64,000 bases of DNA from Terriglobus sp. RCC_193 (GTDB lineage: Bacteria > Acidobacteriota > Terriglobia > Terriglobales > Acidobacteriaceae). This document shows, piece by piece, positions 53,612 through 62,667 of the stretch; positions within the stretch are counted from its first letter, which is position 1; each line of letters opens with the position of its first letter. The notes under the pieces were generated by a model. It did no database searches and had not been told where the DNA came from. It worked only from the letters and a program-made list of their open reading frames with translations. Where the stretch lies: contig NZ_JBFUPK010000001.1 of assembly GCF_041355105.1 (NCBI RefSeq), positions 930,001-994,000 on the forward strand. The letters are read 5' to 3'. The position numbers and the translations under genes are program-made.

Positions 53612-55696
53612 GTGGCCGCTTTCTTTCGCAATCCCCTGATTGCAGTTGTGCTTCTGTCAACGACGACTATTGCCTCAGGGCAAATGGCGTGGCCGCATCC
53701 TACAGCGCCGATGCAGGCCGGCATTGATAAGGACACATCGCGGCACTTTGGCGATGCACCTGCCGATGCCGGGCCGCTGGCGAAGGACCTGTCACCTGCG
53801 CTGACGCCTGCAGCGATTGATGCCGCAACACGAAAGGTTGCGGATTGGCAATTGCGCATCGCGGAGCCCTACTTTGACCGCATCTGGACATGGAGTGTTC
53901 TCTACTCCGGCTTTATCGCTGCGTCAGAGTCGACGGGCGATCCGAAGTACCGCGATGCGATGCAGCGGATGAGTGAGCATTTCAGCTTTGAGCTGGCAGG
54001 GCGGTTGCCAAATGCCGATACAGAAGCCATAGCGCAGACTTACCTGGAACTGAATCTGCAGCGTGCGGCACAGAACAATGGGTGGTCCCCTGCCCTGGCG
54101 GCGACAATGGTCGATCCCACTCGGAGGGATCTCGATTCCATCATTGATCTGCCAACGTTAAAGCCCGGCGATCAGCGGATTGCATGGTGGTGGTGCGATG
54201 CGCTCTTTATGGCGCCACCGGTGTGGGCGAGGATGTATGCCGCAACGGGCGAGCACAAGTACATCGACTACCTGAACAAGCAGTGGGCTATGACCTATGC
54301 CGCGCTGTGGGATGCCGATGAGCACATGTATGCGCGAGATGAAAGCTACAAGTCGCAACGTGGGCCTGGCGGGAAGAAAATCTTCTGGTCACGCGGTGAG
54401 GGTTGGGTCATGGGTGGGCTGGTGCGGACGCTGGAATACCTGCCCAGGGATGATCCGCGCCGTAGCTTCTACGAGCAGAATCTAAGGGAACTGGCTGCGG
54501 CTGTGACGCGTCAGCTTGATCCTAAAACGCACCAGTTGCATGCATCGTTGCTGGATGCGGAGCACTTTCCGTTGGATGAGACGTCCGGGACGGCACTGTA
54601 TCTGTACGGGCTGACGTGGGGCGTGAATGAGGGTGTGCTGGATGCGAAGACGTACCGGCCGGTGATTGCGAAGGTTTGGGCAGGGCTATTGAAGCATGTA
54701 TATGCCAACGGACGGCTGGGAGGCATTCAGCAGACCGGTCCTGAGCCTGCGTTCTATCCTCCGTCAGCATCATTCAACTATGGCGTGGGTGCGTACCTCA
54801 TGGCTGCGGCGGAGTTGAAGCGAATGAGTTTAGGCTCTGGTGCTCCGGCCCGACTGGCTTCGCGGTTGCCGGTGCATTCGAAACAGGTAGGGACGATGGT
54901 CAGCACGGACCCATTGGTGCAGGCACATATTGATCTGCCCGTGCCGGCCAATCCCACGTTGCGCAACCTGATCCTGGTGGGAGATTCCACAGTACGTAAC
55001 GGCAAGGGTGACGGCGCGAATAACCAGATGGGCTGGGGAGATGAACTCGCGCCGTATTTCGATACTTCGAAGATCAATGTGGTGAACCGGGCCATCGGCG
55101 GGCGGAGTTCTCGGACGTACATTACGGAGGGTCACTGGGATTCGACCCTGCCTTATATCCGGAAGGGTGATGTCGTGCTGATCCAATTTGGGCATAACGA
55201 TGGCGGGCCGCTCGACGATACAGCGCGTGCGCGTGGAACGATGCCCGGTGTTGGAGAGGAGAGCAAAGAGATTGAGAACCCGATCCTGAAACGCCATGAA
55301 ACCGTGCACACGTTTGGGTGGTATCTGACCAAGTATGTTCGCGACGTGAAGGCGCGTGGGGCGAGTCCGATCCTGTGTTCGCTGATCCCACGGAAAATCT
55401 GGCAGGACGGCAAGGTTGTGCGTTCGACATCGACCTATCGCGGCTGGACCCAGGCAGTGGCGGAGCGGGAGCATGTAGGGTTCATTGATCTAAATGAGAT
55501 TATTGCCGAGCAGTACGACGCGCTGGGTGCAACGGCTGTAGAGCCGCTGTTTGGGGATGAACATACGCACACGACGGCGGCCGGAGCCATGCTGAATGCA
55601 AAGGCTGTGGTGAGTGGGTTGAAGCATCTTGCAGATGATCCCGTTGCTGGAGATTTCTCGCCTACGGGAGCAAGTGTGGCGGCGTTTCGACCCTGA
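53612..55696 (+). CDS. GH105-CE12 fusion: unsaturated uronyl hydrolase plus rhamnogalacturonan acetylesterase
   Basis: This secreted 694-aa two-enzyme protein has a signal peptide ending near ASGQ. The N-terminal part (about 60-410) is a GH105 barrel, with RIAWWWCDALFMAPPVWARM, FWSRGEGWVMGGLVRTLEYL and FPLDETSGTALYLYGLTWG. The C-terminal part (about 445-680) is a CE12 SGNH esterase with LVGDSTVRNG, FGHNDGGP and DEHTHTTAAG. It would clip unsaturated galacturonate and remove acetyl groups from rhamnogalacturonan fragments. The start is GTG with AGGAG six bases upstream; no nearby ATG fits. It is the second GH105 and third CE12 domain in the window. Confidence 0.88.
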   Translation: MAAFFRNPLIAVVLLSTTTIASGQMAWPHPTAPMQAGIDKDTSRHFGDAPADAGPLAKDLSPALTPAAIDAATRKVADWQLRIAEPYFDRIWTWSVLYSGFIAASESTGDPKYRDAMQRMSEHFSFELAGRLPNADTEAIAQTYLELNLQRAAQNNGWSPALAATMVDPTRRDLDSIIDLPTLKPGDQRIAWWWCDALFMAPPVWARMYAATGEHKYIDYLNKQWAMTYAALWDADEHMYARDESYKSQRGPGGKKIFWSRGEGWVMGGLVRTLEYLPRDDPRRSFYEQNLRELAAAVTRQLDPKTHQLHASLLDAEHFPLDETSGTALYLYGLTWGVNEGVLDAKTYRPVIAKVWAGLLKHVYANGRLGGIQQTGPEPAFYPPSASFNYGVGAYLMAAAELKRMSLGSGAPARLASRLPVHSKQVGTMVSTDPLVQAHIDLPVPANPTLRNLILVGDSTVRNGKGDGANNQMGWGDELAPYFDTSKINVVNRAIGGRSSRTYITEGHWDSTLPYIRKGDVVLIQFGHNDGGPLDDTARARGTMPGVGEESKEIENPILKRHETVHTFGWYLTKYVRDVKARGASPILCSLIPRKIWQDGKVVRSTSTYRGWTQAVAEREHVGFIDLNEIIAEQYDALGATAVEPLFGDEHTHTTAAGAMLNAKAVVSGLKHLADDPVAGDFSPTGASVAAFRP

Positions 55697-55926
55697 GGGT
55701 TCCGCCTGCTTTTGGGTTCGAACAAGCTCGGTGGAAAACACGCTTGGAGACCACAGACCACAGCTCTCCTTGCCAGTCGCTGCCACGGCTCTGTTCCACC
55801 CTGTAACGCAAAAGAGGTGTAGGTCTGTTCGGAAGGCGCATCGAGGAACGAAGCTGAGTCGCCGAATCCACATGCTATTCAGTGGATGGAAAAACTGCAA
55901 AACCATTTTCAGCCACCGACATATCG

Positions 55927-56973
55927 CTAGGAAATCCATTTCAACAAACGGATGATTCCCATCTCGGCTGGTTTGCGGTGTGCGCTTACGTCCGTACGCA
56001 CGGCGATTTCGTTCCGGTTCTGTTTGTAGTAGTCATACGCACGCAGCAACATCTCTTCATTGGTCAAGGTCGGCTGCCAGCCAAGCTCGCGCTTGATCTT
56101 CGTCGTGTCGAAGATGAAACTCTCCGCAATCATTTTGTAGTGATACGGCCCCAGGGGTGACACCTTCAGTTTGTGCGCCAATATCATTGCGGCAATCGTG
56201 GGAGATTTCGGTAACGAGCGCACTTTGCTTCGGCTACCACCTGCGGTGATGACAGCTTCATACACCTCGCGCATGGACTTCACATGGTCGGAACCAATGT
56301 GGAAGATGCCGCTGCCCTGATAACCCGCGCCCTGAATGCAGGCTGTTGCCAGATCGTCGGCATAGATGAACTGATAGCGATTGCTGCCGTCGCCCACCAC
56401 CCACACCGTTTTGTGGTCGTCGATGAACTCGTACAGGATGGCCAGCAGACCAAGCCTGCCGCTGTCCATGATCGTGGGGCAACGGATGATGACCACGTTT
56501 AGGTCACCCATGAAGTGCTTCAGGCGATGCTCCGCCTCCAGCTTGGATCGACCGTAGAGTTCCACGGGGGCAGGTGTGTCATTTTCTTCATGAACAGGAT
56601 GCCCCAGATTCGATGCCCATAAGCAGTTCGTGGAGACAAAGACAAACGGCTTCACACCATGCCTCTTTGCCAGCTCTGCCAGCAATGCCGTGGCATCCAC
56701 GTTGCTGGTCCACATCAGGTGTTCATCCAGCTTCATGCCGTGCGCAAGCTGCGCTGCTGCATGAAAGATGGCGTCGAAGCGATGTTCTGCAAAGGTGCGT
56801 TCCATCAGCGCACGATCACGCAGATCGCCCTGAATGCTGGTCAATCCTTCGAGCACGGCGTCTTCATCGCGTTCCAGGTCGATGTTGACGACGGTATGTC
56901 CTTCGCGCAGCAGCCTGCGCTTCAACACGCCGCCAAAGAATCCTGATGCACCGGTTACCAGATAGTGAGCCAC
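55927..56973 (-). CDS. NAD-dependent epimerase/dehydratase (extended SDR)
   Basis: This 348-aa extended short-chain dehydrogenase has the Rossmann motif TGASGFFGG at the N-terminus, a conserved FHAAA segment, and the catalytic triad in VSTNCLW and ELYGRSK. Such enzymes act on nucleotide sugars or on 3-hydroxysteroid-like substrates; the substrate cannot be read. The start is GTG with AGGA about six bases upstream. It is divergent from the FAD oxidoreductase, and the two may act in one envelope-sugar pathway; that is inference. Confidence 0.82.
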   Translation of the reverse strand: MAHYLVTGASGFFGGVLKRRLLREGHTVVNIDLERDEDAVLEGLTSIQGDLRDRALMERTFAEHRFDAIFHAAAQLAHGMKLDEHLMWTSNVDATALLAELAKRHGVKPFVFVSTNCLWASNLGHPVHEENDTPAPVELYGRSKLEAEHRLKHFMGDLNVVIIRCPTIMDSGRLGLLAILYEFIDDHKTVWVVGDGSNRYQFIYADDLATACIQGAGYQGSGIFHIGSDHVKSMREVYEAVITAGGSRSKVRSLPKSPTIAAMILAHKLKVSPLGPYHYKMIAESFIFDTTKIKRELGWQPTLTNEEMLLRAYDYYKQNRNEIAVRTDVSAHRKPAEMGIIRLLKWIS

Positions 56974-57089
56974 TTGAAATCCTGTCTTCTATCGTACCGA
57001 AATACGCCATTGCCAATCTGACTGCAACAAAGGAAGGCACTTCCTCGATGCAATCCGTACACTAGCGTGAGTAAGCCTTGAAGGAAGCA

Positions 57090-58733
57090 ATGCCGTCCCG
57101 CAAAACCGCCCTCATCATCGGCGCAGGCCCCGCTGGCCTCACTGCCGCATTGGAGTTTCAGAAGCAGAGCTCCATTCACCCCGTCGTCCTGGAAGCTTCC
57201 GGCGAGATTGGGGGTATCTCGCGCACCGTGCGATACAAGGGCAACCGCATGGACATTGGCGGGCACCGCTTCTTTTCAAAGAATGATCGCGTGATGAAGT
57301 GGTGGCTGGACCAGATGCCGACCGAACGCGGTGCCGATAGTAAGGCCGCCATCGCCTATCAGAACACCACCCGCTCCATCGAAGGTCTTGCGGCAAACTC
57401 TGACAAAACAGCGCAGGAAGCAGACCTGCTCATGCTCATTCGTCCACGCAAGAGCCGCATCTACTATCTGCGCCGCTTTTTCGACTACCCCATCACCCTC
57501 ACGCGCGACACACTGGAAAAGCTCGGCCTTCTGCGAGCCGTGCGCATCGGTATCAGCTACATCGAATCGCGACTGGCACCGATTGAAAACGAAAAGTCGC
57601 TGGAAGACTTTCTCATCAACCGCTTTGGCCGACAGCTTTACCTCACCTTCTTCAAGAGCTACACGGAGAAGGTCTGGGGAACCCGCTGCGACGAAATCAG
57701 CGCAGAATGGGGAGCGCAGCGCATCAAGGGACTATCGCTGACCACGGCGATCAAGCATTTCCTGAAGAAATCCTTCAGCAAGAAGAACGCTGACGCAACG
57801 GACATACAGCAAAAGAAAACAGACACATCGCTGATTGAACGCTTCCTCTATCCCAAGTATGGTCCCGGTCAACTATGGGAGCATGTCGCGGAGAAGATCG
57901 TCAATAACGGCGGGGAGATTCATCTGGAAAGCACCGTCGTTGGCATTCACACAGAAGGCCATCGTGTGATCTCCGTGGATGCCTCTGATCCCCATGGCAA
58001 CATCACAAACTATCCAGCAGACGTCTTCCTTTCCACCATGCCCATGCGCGATCTTGTCCGCGCCATGGAGCGCACTGGCACGGCCATTCCTGCAAATGTG
58101 AAGCAGGTGGCAGAAGGCCTTGTGTATCGCGATTTCATCACGATCGGTCTTCTCGTCGATCGACTTTCGGTTACAGAAAACGATGGCTCGCTGCTGAAGG
58201 ACACATGGATTTATATCCAGGAACCGGACGTCCTGATAGGTCGCCTGCAGATCTTCAATAACTGGAGTCCGTACCTCGTTGCGTCCGACAAAATCTGGAT
58301 TGGTTTGGAGTATTTCTGCTATGAGACGGACCCGTTATGGAGCATGCCGGACGACGAGTTAAAGCAACTTGGCGCAGCAGAACTGCACAAGATAGGCATT
58401 CTGCCTTCGCCACAGTTTGAAGATGCACATGTGGTTCGAGTACCCAAGACATATCCGGCTTACTTCGGAACATACGATCGCTTCGATGAACTTCGTGCGT
58501 TCACCGACCAGTTTGAAAACCTGTTCCTCGTAGGCCGCAATGGCATGCACAAGTACAACAATCAGGATCACTCGATGTTGACCGCGATGCAGGCCGTGGA
58601 CAACGTCATACACGGCATTACGGACAAGCGCAATCTCTGGAAGATCAACTCGGAGATGGTCTATCACGAAGAGAAAGACGCAGAAGAAGTACCCGATGCT
58701 GAAGAAGACACGATGCGCGCTCCGACTGCCTAA
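57090..58733 (+). CDS. FAD-dependent oxidoreductase, UDP-galactopyranose mutase/amine oxidase-like
   Basis: This 547-aa flavoprotein opens with the dinucleotide motif [16 protein letters not shown] and continues with [20 protein letters not shown] and a late [16 protein letters not shown] segment. It belongs to the group that includes UDP-galactopyranose mutases and protoporphyrinogen-oxidase-like proteins. It is longer than classic mutases, with an acidic C-terminal tail. The ATG at 57090 follows AAGGA by four bases; a TTG at 57078 is an alternative. The neighbouring SDR gene hints at an envelope-glycan role. The exact reaction is unknown. The stop overlaps the stop of the convergent Rieske gene. 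Confidence 0.8.
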   Translation: MPSRKTALIIGAGPAGLTAALEFQKQSSIHPVVLEASGEIGGISRTVRYKGNRMDIGGHRFFSKNDRVMKWWLDQMPTERGADSKAAIAYQNTTRSIEGLAANSDKTAQEADLLMLIRPRKSRIYYLRRFFDYPITLTRDTLEKLGLLRAVRIGISYIESRLAPIENEKSLEDFLINRFGRQLYLTFFKSYTEKVWGTRCDEISAEWGAQRIKGLSLTTAIKHFLKKSFSKKNADATDIQQKKTDTSLIERFLYPKYGPGQLWEHVAEKIVNNGGEIHLESTVVGIHTEGHRVISVDASDPHGNITNYPADVFLSTMPMRDLVRAMERTGTAIPANVKQVAEGLVYRDFITIGLLVDRLSVTENDGSLLKDTWIYIQEPDVLIGRLQIFNNWSPYLVASDKIWIGLEYFCYETDPLWSMPDDELKQLGAAELHKIGILPSPQFEDAHVVRVPKTYPAYFGTYDRFDELRAFTDQFENLFLVGRNGMHKYNNQDHSMLTAMQAVDNVIHGITDKRNLWKINSEMVYHEEKDAEEVPDAEEDTMRAPTA

Positions 58734-58750
58734 CGCAAATTAGGCAGTCG
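58723..58750. terminator. Bidirectional hairpin formed by two overlapping gene ends
   Basis: CGACTGCCTA (58723-58732) and TAGGCAGTCG (58741-58750) form a perfect ten-pair stem with an eight-base loop. It spans the overlapping stop codons of the convergent FAD oxidoreductase and Rieske genes. Confidence 0.75.
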
Positions 58751-59047
58751 CACGAATACTTCATCGTCATATCGACGGATGTCATAGGTTTCCAGATCAG
58801 GGTCGGCAATGTTCTCGCTTTTGCCATTCGTTACGTCGAATCGCCATGCGTGATACGGGCACACCACCATACATCCATCCAGGTGTCCCGCAGACAGCGG
58901 TGCGCCCTGATGTGGGCAACGGTTATTGAATGCAACCAGCTTCCCTGCTGCCTGTGTCACGCAGATCTGCAGTCCATTGCGGCCTGCGAAAGTCTTCATT
59001 TTCCCTGCATCCGGCAGGTCGTTCGCATCGCACAGCTTCGCAATCAT
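58730..59047 (-). CDS. Rieske [2Fe-2S] ferredoxin-like protein
   Basis: This 105-aa protein is a stand-alone Rieske domain. The cluster ligands are CPHQGAPL (about 45-52) and CPYHAWRFD (about 65-73), giving two Cys and two His. It resembles the ferredoxin components of dioxygenase or NirD-type systems and would carry electrons. The partner is not evident. The ATG at 59047 is preceded by AAGGG at about seven bases; the frame continues upstream without support. It ends inside the hairpin shared with the FAD oxidoreductase gene. Confidence 0.88.
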   Translation of the reverse strand: MIAKLCDANDLPDAGKMKTFAGRNGLQICVTQAAGKLVAFNNRCPHQGAPLSAGHLDGCMVVCPYHAWRFDVTNGKSENIADPDLETYDIRRYDDEVFVRLPNLR

Positions 59048-59071
59048 TCCAAACCCTTTTCCTGCCCGCAC

Positions 59072-59100
59072 TTGACATCGCTTTCGCGGCACCCTAACGT
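59072..59100 (+). promoter_or_regulatory. Promoter candidate for the small membrane peptide/GRP transporter
   Basis: A perfect TTGACA (59072-59077) is followed after 17 bases by a weak -10, TAACGT (59095-59100). Confidence 0.4.
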
Positions 59101-59135
59101 GACATTCGCAAAGCACTTATCGTAGCGAGGACCGT

Positions 59136-59252
59136 TTGAGCACATCGCCATCCGCAGGCCGCACCCTTAAAGCCATTGTTACCGACGTCCAGTTCTGGGT
59201 GCCAGTCGCTGTTCTTGGCTTCGGCCTCGCATTGCTTATCGCGCTTCATTAA
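59136..59252 (+). CDS. 38-aa single-span membrane peptide
   Basis: A short frame from TTG at 59136 encodes a peptide with a hydrophilic head and one membrane span (FWVPVAVLGFGLALLIALH). GAGG lies five bases before the start. It is 28 bases upstream of the GRP transporter start and likely cotranscribed. I recall similar tiny proteins annotated as hypothetical in acidobacteria, but cannot check. It may be an accessory of the transporter or a leader peptide controlling it. Confidence 0.6.
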   Translation: MSTSPSAGRTLKAIVTDVQFWVPVAVLGFGLALLIALH

Positions 59253-59280
59253 GCGTTAATTTTTCTTCAGGATTACTGCC

Positions 59281-60561
59281 CTGTCACAAGAACATTCATC
59301 CAAAGTTTCATCGCTCCATTCGCTCGGCGTTCTTTGCGGTCTGACCGCAGGCGTCTGGCTGGGAGCCGCAGAAGCGCCCACCAAACTCGTCACCGCAGGC
59401 TTTTCACCCTTTGCCATCTCACTCTGCATGGTGGCAGGCGTCTTTACCGCACGCTGGACTTTTCCGACGCTACTCAAGGGCACAGGTTACGTTTTCCGCG
59501 ATCTGATGGCGCGCAAGCACCTTCTCGTCTGGGCAATTCTCGCAGGTGCGTTGTGGGCTGTTGCCAATACGCTGACCGTCTTCGCCATTAGGGATGTAGG
59601 CCTGGCCATCGCCTTCCCCATGTGGAACACCAACTCTCTGGTGGGCCTCTTCTGGGGGCGTGTTCTCTTTCGCGAACTGCAAGGTGCGGACGGCAAGACC
59701 ACAACCAAGGTCGTTTTGGGAACCACCTGCATCATCATTGCAGCCATCATGCTTGGCTTCAGCACCCTTCACGGCGCCACCTCCACCGGCCACAACGCCA
59801 TCGGCGGCGTACTGGCTGCCATTGGAGCCAGCCTGATGTGGGGCACCATGTATGTGCCTTATCGCAAAGCGTATCTGAGCGGTATGAATCCGCTATCATT
59901 CGTCACCGCTTTTACGGTCGGCGAATTGTTCACGATGTTCGCTCTCACCTGGACTCTGGACGGCGGACGTAACTCTTCCGCGTTCACCCTCGCACAGAGC
60001 GGCCCACTTCTCTTCTGGCTCTTCCTCGGCGGATTTGTCTGGGTCATTGGCGACCTCTTTCAGCAGTTCGCAACGAAGTATCTCGGCATCGGGCGCGGTA
60101 TTCCGCTCTCGAATACGAACCAGCTTTGGGGACTGGCATGGGGCGCCCTGGTCTTTGGTGAACTTCGTAACGCCGACGGCTCACACAAGGCGTTGGTCAT
60201 AGCAGGATCGCTCATCATGATCCTCGGGGCGCTGTTCATCAGCACGGCCAAGGCTTCCGTTGGCGAGCACACCTCGCGCAATAAGGCACTGGAACGCGAG
60301 TGCGACCGCTATGGCCTGGACTACCGCGAAACACTGCTGGCACAGGCGGGCGATGAGTTCTCCGGTCGTGAAGAAAAGCGGCGCTGGTGGGATTACCTCA
60401 TCGTTGCCCTGGCTACCGGATTCTTCATTTTCCTGGCAGTACGTGCCGTAGTGCCGCCGTTGGAGATGAATTTCCGCTGGATGGCCCTGCTTGGCGTCGT
60501 CCTGGTGATAAGTCTGATTGCCGCCGGGATGCGCCTCCGTCGCGAAACACGCTTTTCCTGA
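59281..60561 (+). CDS. GRP/DMT-type sugar transporter, apparent CTG start
   Basis: This inner-membrane transporter, about 426 aa from CTG at 59281, has around ten hydrophobic segments and resembles glucose/ribose porter (GlcU) and RhaT-like proteins. It has CGLTAGVWLGAAEAPTKLV at the first span, then FPMWNTNSLVGLFWGRVLF and SLMWGTMYVPYRKAYLSG. The first in-frame ATG, at 59428, would remove most of the first span. No ATG, GTG or TTG occurs between the upstream stop (59257-59259) and 59428. CTG follows CAGGA at the proper distance; ATT at 59272 is another option. Substrate is unknown; the neighbours (LacI regulator, inositol oxygenase, PfkB kinase) suggest a sugar or inositol. Confidence 0.72.
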   Translation: MSQEHSSKVSSLHSLGVLCGLTAGVWLGAAEAPTKLVTAGFSPFAISLCMVAGVFTARWTFPTLLKGTGYVFRDLMARKHLLVWAILAGALWAVANTLTVFAIRDVGLAIAFPMWNTNSLVGLFWGRVLFRELQGADGKTTTKVVLGTTCIIIAAIMLGFSTLHGATSTGHNAIGGVLAAIGASLMWGTMYVPYRKAYLSGMNPLSFVTAFTVGELFTMFALTWTLDGGRNSSAFTLAQSGPLLFWLFLGGFVWVIGDLFQQFATKYLGIGRGIPLSNTNQLWGLAWGALVFGELRNADGSHKALVIAGSLIMILGALFISTAKASVGEHTSRNKALERECDRYGLDYRETLLAQAGDEFSGREEKRRWWDYLIVALATGFFIFLAVRAVVPPLEMNFRWMALLGVVLVISLIAAGMRLRRETRFS

Positions 60562-60590
60562 TACCCGCTGCACCATAAACTGGATTCACT

Positions 60591-61610
60591 GTGGCCGTAC
60601 GACTGAAAGACATTGCGCGTGACCTGAACGTGTCCACCGTGACCGTTTCCAAAGTGCTGCGCGGCAACCCGGACATCAGCGAGGCCACGCGCGCGCGCGT
60701 GCTGCAGCGCATGCAGGAACTGAACTACCAGCCGAACATGCTGGCACGCGGGCTGGCCAGCGGGCGCACGTACACCGTTGGCCTGGTCGTTCCCGACCTG
60801 GTGCAGACCTTCTTCGCGGAGTTCGCAAAGTCACTCTCTGAAGTTCTGCGTGAGACGGGTCGAGCCCTCATCATCGCGTCTTCGGAAGACAACCCGGCAA
60901 TTGAGCAATCGGAGATCCGCACGCTACTCAGCCGTGGCGTGGATGTGCTGCTCATTGCCTCGTGCCAGCAGAACCTGACCAGCATCTACCAGTCCGGTGA
61001 TGAACGTACCCCGTACCTGCTGATTGACCGTAACCACCCGGAACTGGAAGCTCCTTTCGTGGGTGGTGATGATTTCGCTGTAGGCTGCATGGCCACGCAG
61101 CACCTCATCGATACCGGCAGAAAACGCATCGCCCACATCACGGGGCGTCCGCTCAGCCCATCGCTCGAGCGCGCCCGTGGCTATCGTGAAACGCTTGCGG
61201 CAAACCAGCTTTCGATGGACGAATCACTCGTCGTCCGCTTCGACCACATGGACGAAGCGGGTGACCGCGAAGGCTATGCTGCCATGCAACGCCTGCTGGA
61301 AACGCATCCTGATGTCGACGCGGTCTTCTGCTACAACGACCTTGCCGCCATCGGCGCTATGGAAGCCGCGCGTGACGCTGGGCGCTCCATCCCCGGCGAT
61401 ATCGCTTTCGTTGGCTGCGGCAACATGCGTTATGCCCGCTACCTGCGAACACCGCTGACTTCCATTGACCAGGGCACGGATCGCCTCGGCCAGCAGGCCG
61501 GACGACTGGCGATTCAACTCGCAGAACAGCCGAATCTTGAACCTCGCTCCGTTCTGTTGGAACCCTCGCTGGTCATCCGCGAATCCTCTCTGACAACTTC
61601 CGCCAAATAA
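60591..61610 (+). CDS. LacI-family transcriptional regulator
   Basis: This 339-aa regulator has the helix-turn-helix LKDIARDLNVSTVTVSKVLR (about 4-23), the hinge-helix segment MLARGLASGRTYTVGLV and a sugar-binding core to about residue 335. The start is GTG; an ATG is not available before the helix-turn-helix. It lies 29 bases after the GRP transporter stop and is probably cotranscribed. Candidate targets are the transporter and the inositol oxygenase operon, or the AAACGTTT sites in the pectin module. The ligand is unknown. Confidence 0.9.
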   Translation: MAVRLKDIARDLNVSTVTVSKVLRGNPDISEATRARVLQRMQELNYQPNMLARGLASGRTYTVGLVVPDLVQTFFAEFAKSLSEVLRETGRALIIASSEDNPAIEQSEIRTLLSRGVDVLLIASCQQNLTSIYQSGDERTPYLLIDRNHPELEAPFVGGDDFAVGCMATQHLIDTGRKRIAHITGRPLSPSLERARGYRETLAANQLSMDESLVVRFDHMDEAGDREGYAAMQRLLETHPDVDAVFCYNDLAAIGAMEAARDAGRSIPGDIAFVGCGNMRYARYLRTPLTSIDQGTDRLGQQAGRLAIQLAEQPNLEPRSVLLEPSLVIRESSLTTSAK

Positions 61611-61622
61611 GAACTTTTCTCC

Positions 61623-61652
61623 TTGCGCACCGTCTCATTGACTGGGTATAGT
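61623..61652 (+). promoter_or_regulatory. Promoter candidate for inositol oxygenase
   Basis: TTGCGC (61623-61628) and TATAGT (61647-61652) are 18 bases apart in the gap before the inositol oxygenase gene, giving a leader of about 40 bases. Confidence 0.45.
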
Positions 61653-61701
61653 TACCGCTAACTAAGCGCTCGTAAGCAAAGGCGCGGCGGGGAGGGTTGT
61701 C

Positions 61702-62568
61702 ATGGGTACTGCAATTGTTGATGTCGTGGGTGAGAACGGTTTGCCAATTGAGCATGAGTGGGACGAGTTTCTTGAGGGCCGCTACAAGGAAGGCAAGACC
61801 CAGGAAGAATTTCGAGTCTATGACGCGGCGGCAAACCCCGGCGTTGCAGAGTTTTACCGCCTGAACCACACCTTCCAGACACACGAGTATGTCCTGGGCA
61901 AAGAGAAGGAATACTTCGGCCTGACGCGCGGCAAAAAGAGCATCTGGGAAGCTGCGGAGTACCTGAATACCCTTGTCGACGACAGTGACCCCGACACCGA
62001 TCTGACCCAGATCGAGCACCTGCTGCAGACCTCGGAAGCCATGCGCGCCAACAACGAGCCGCGCTGGATGGTTGCCACCGGTTTCGTCCATGATCTGGGC
62101 AAGTGCCTCTGCCTGTATGGCGAACCCCAATGGAGCGTCGTGGGCGACACCTTCCCCACCGGCTGCGCATACTCCGACCAGGTGGTCTTCCCCGAATACT
62201 TCAAAGCGAACCCGGATTACAACAATCCCCTGTACCAGACCAAGTACGGCATCTACGAGCCAAACTGCGGACTGGACAAGGTGAAAATGAGCTTCGGCCA
62301 CGACGGCTACATCTACGAAGTCATGAAGAACTACCTCCCCATGGAGGCGCTCTACATGCTTCGTTATCACTCGTTCTACGCATGGCACCGTCACGGAGCG
62401 TACGACCACCTGTGCAATGAACAGGATCGCGCCATGCTTCCTTCAGTGCTTCGATTCAATCCCTACGACCTGTACTCGAAGGGCAACACTAAGCCGGATA
62501 TGGCCGAACTGAAGCCTTACTACGACGAGCTTTTCGCTGAGTTCTTTCCCGAAAAGCTCGACTGGTAA
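61702..62568 (+). CDS. Myo-inositol oxygenase
   Basis: This 288-aa di-iron oxygenase cleaves myo-inositol to D-glucuronate. The HD-type iron ligands are visible: FQTHEYV, FVHDLGK, FGHDGYIYEV, and HSFYAWHRHGAYDHL. Length and order match the eukaryote-like family. The ATG has GGAGGG about five bases upstream. A strong terminator follows the gene. Glucuronate could join the same ketodeoxygluconate pathway that receives the pectin products, linking this operon to the rest of the window. A dedicated inositol transporter is not identified, though the GRP protein nearby is a candidate. Confidence 0.9.
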   Translation: MGTAIVDVVGENGLPIEHEWDEFLEGRYKEGKTQEEFRVYDAAANPGVAEFYRLNHTFQTHEYVLGKEKEYFGLTRGKKSIWEAAEYLNTLVDDSDPDTDLTQIEHLLQTSEAMRANNEPRWMVATGFVHDLGKCLCLYGEPQWSVVGDTFPTGCAYSDQVVFPEYFKANPDYNNPLYQTKYGIYEPNCGLDKVKMSFGHDGYIYEVMKNYLPMEALYMLRYHSFYAWHRHGAYDHLCNEQDRAMLPSVLRFNPYDLYSKGNTKPDMAELKPYYDELFAEFFPEKLDW

Positions 62569-62587
62569 ATCAGCATCTTTCTCCAGC

Positions 62588-62617
62588 GCCCCCGGTTATC
62601 CGGGGGCCTTTTCGTTT
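62588..62617 (+). terminator. Intrinsic terminator after inositol oxygenase
   Basis: GCCCCCGG (62588-62595) and CCGGGGGC (62600-62607) pair around a TTAT loop, followed by CTTTTCGTTT. Confidence 0.85.
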
Positions 62618-62667
62618 CCTACGACCCAACAATATGGCGCTCTGTTTTTGCTTTCCAGGGGAGTACG

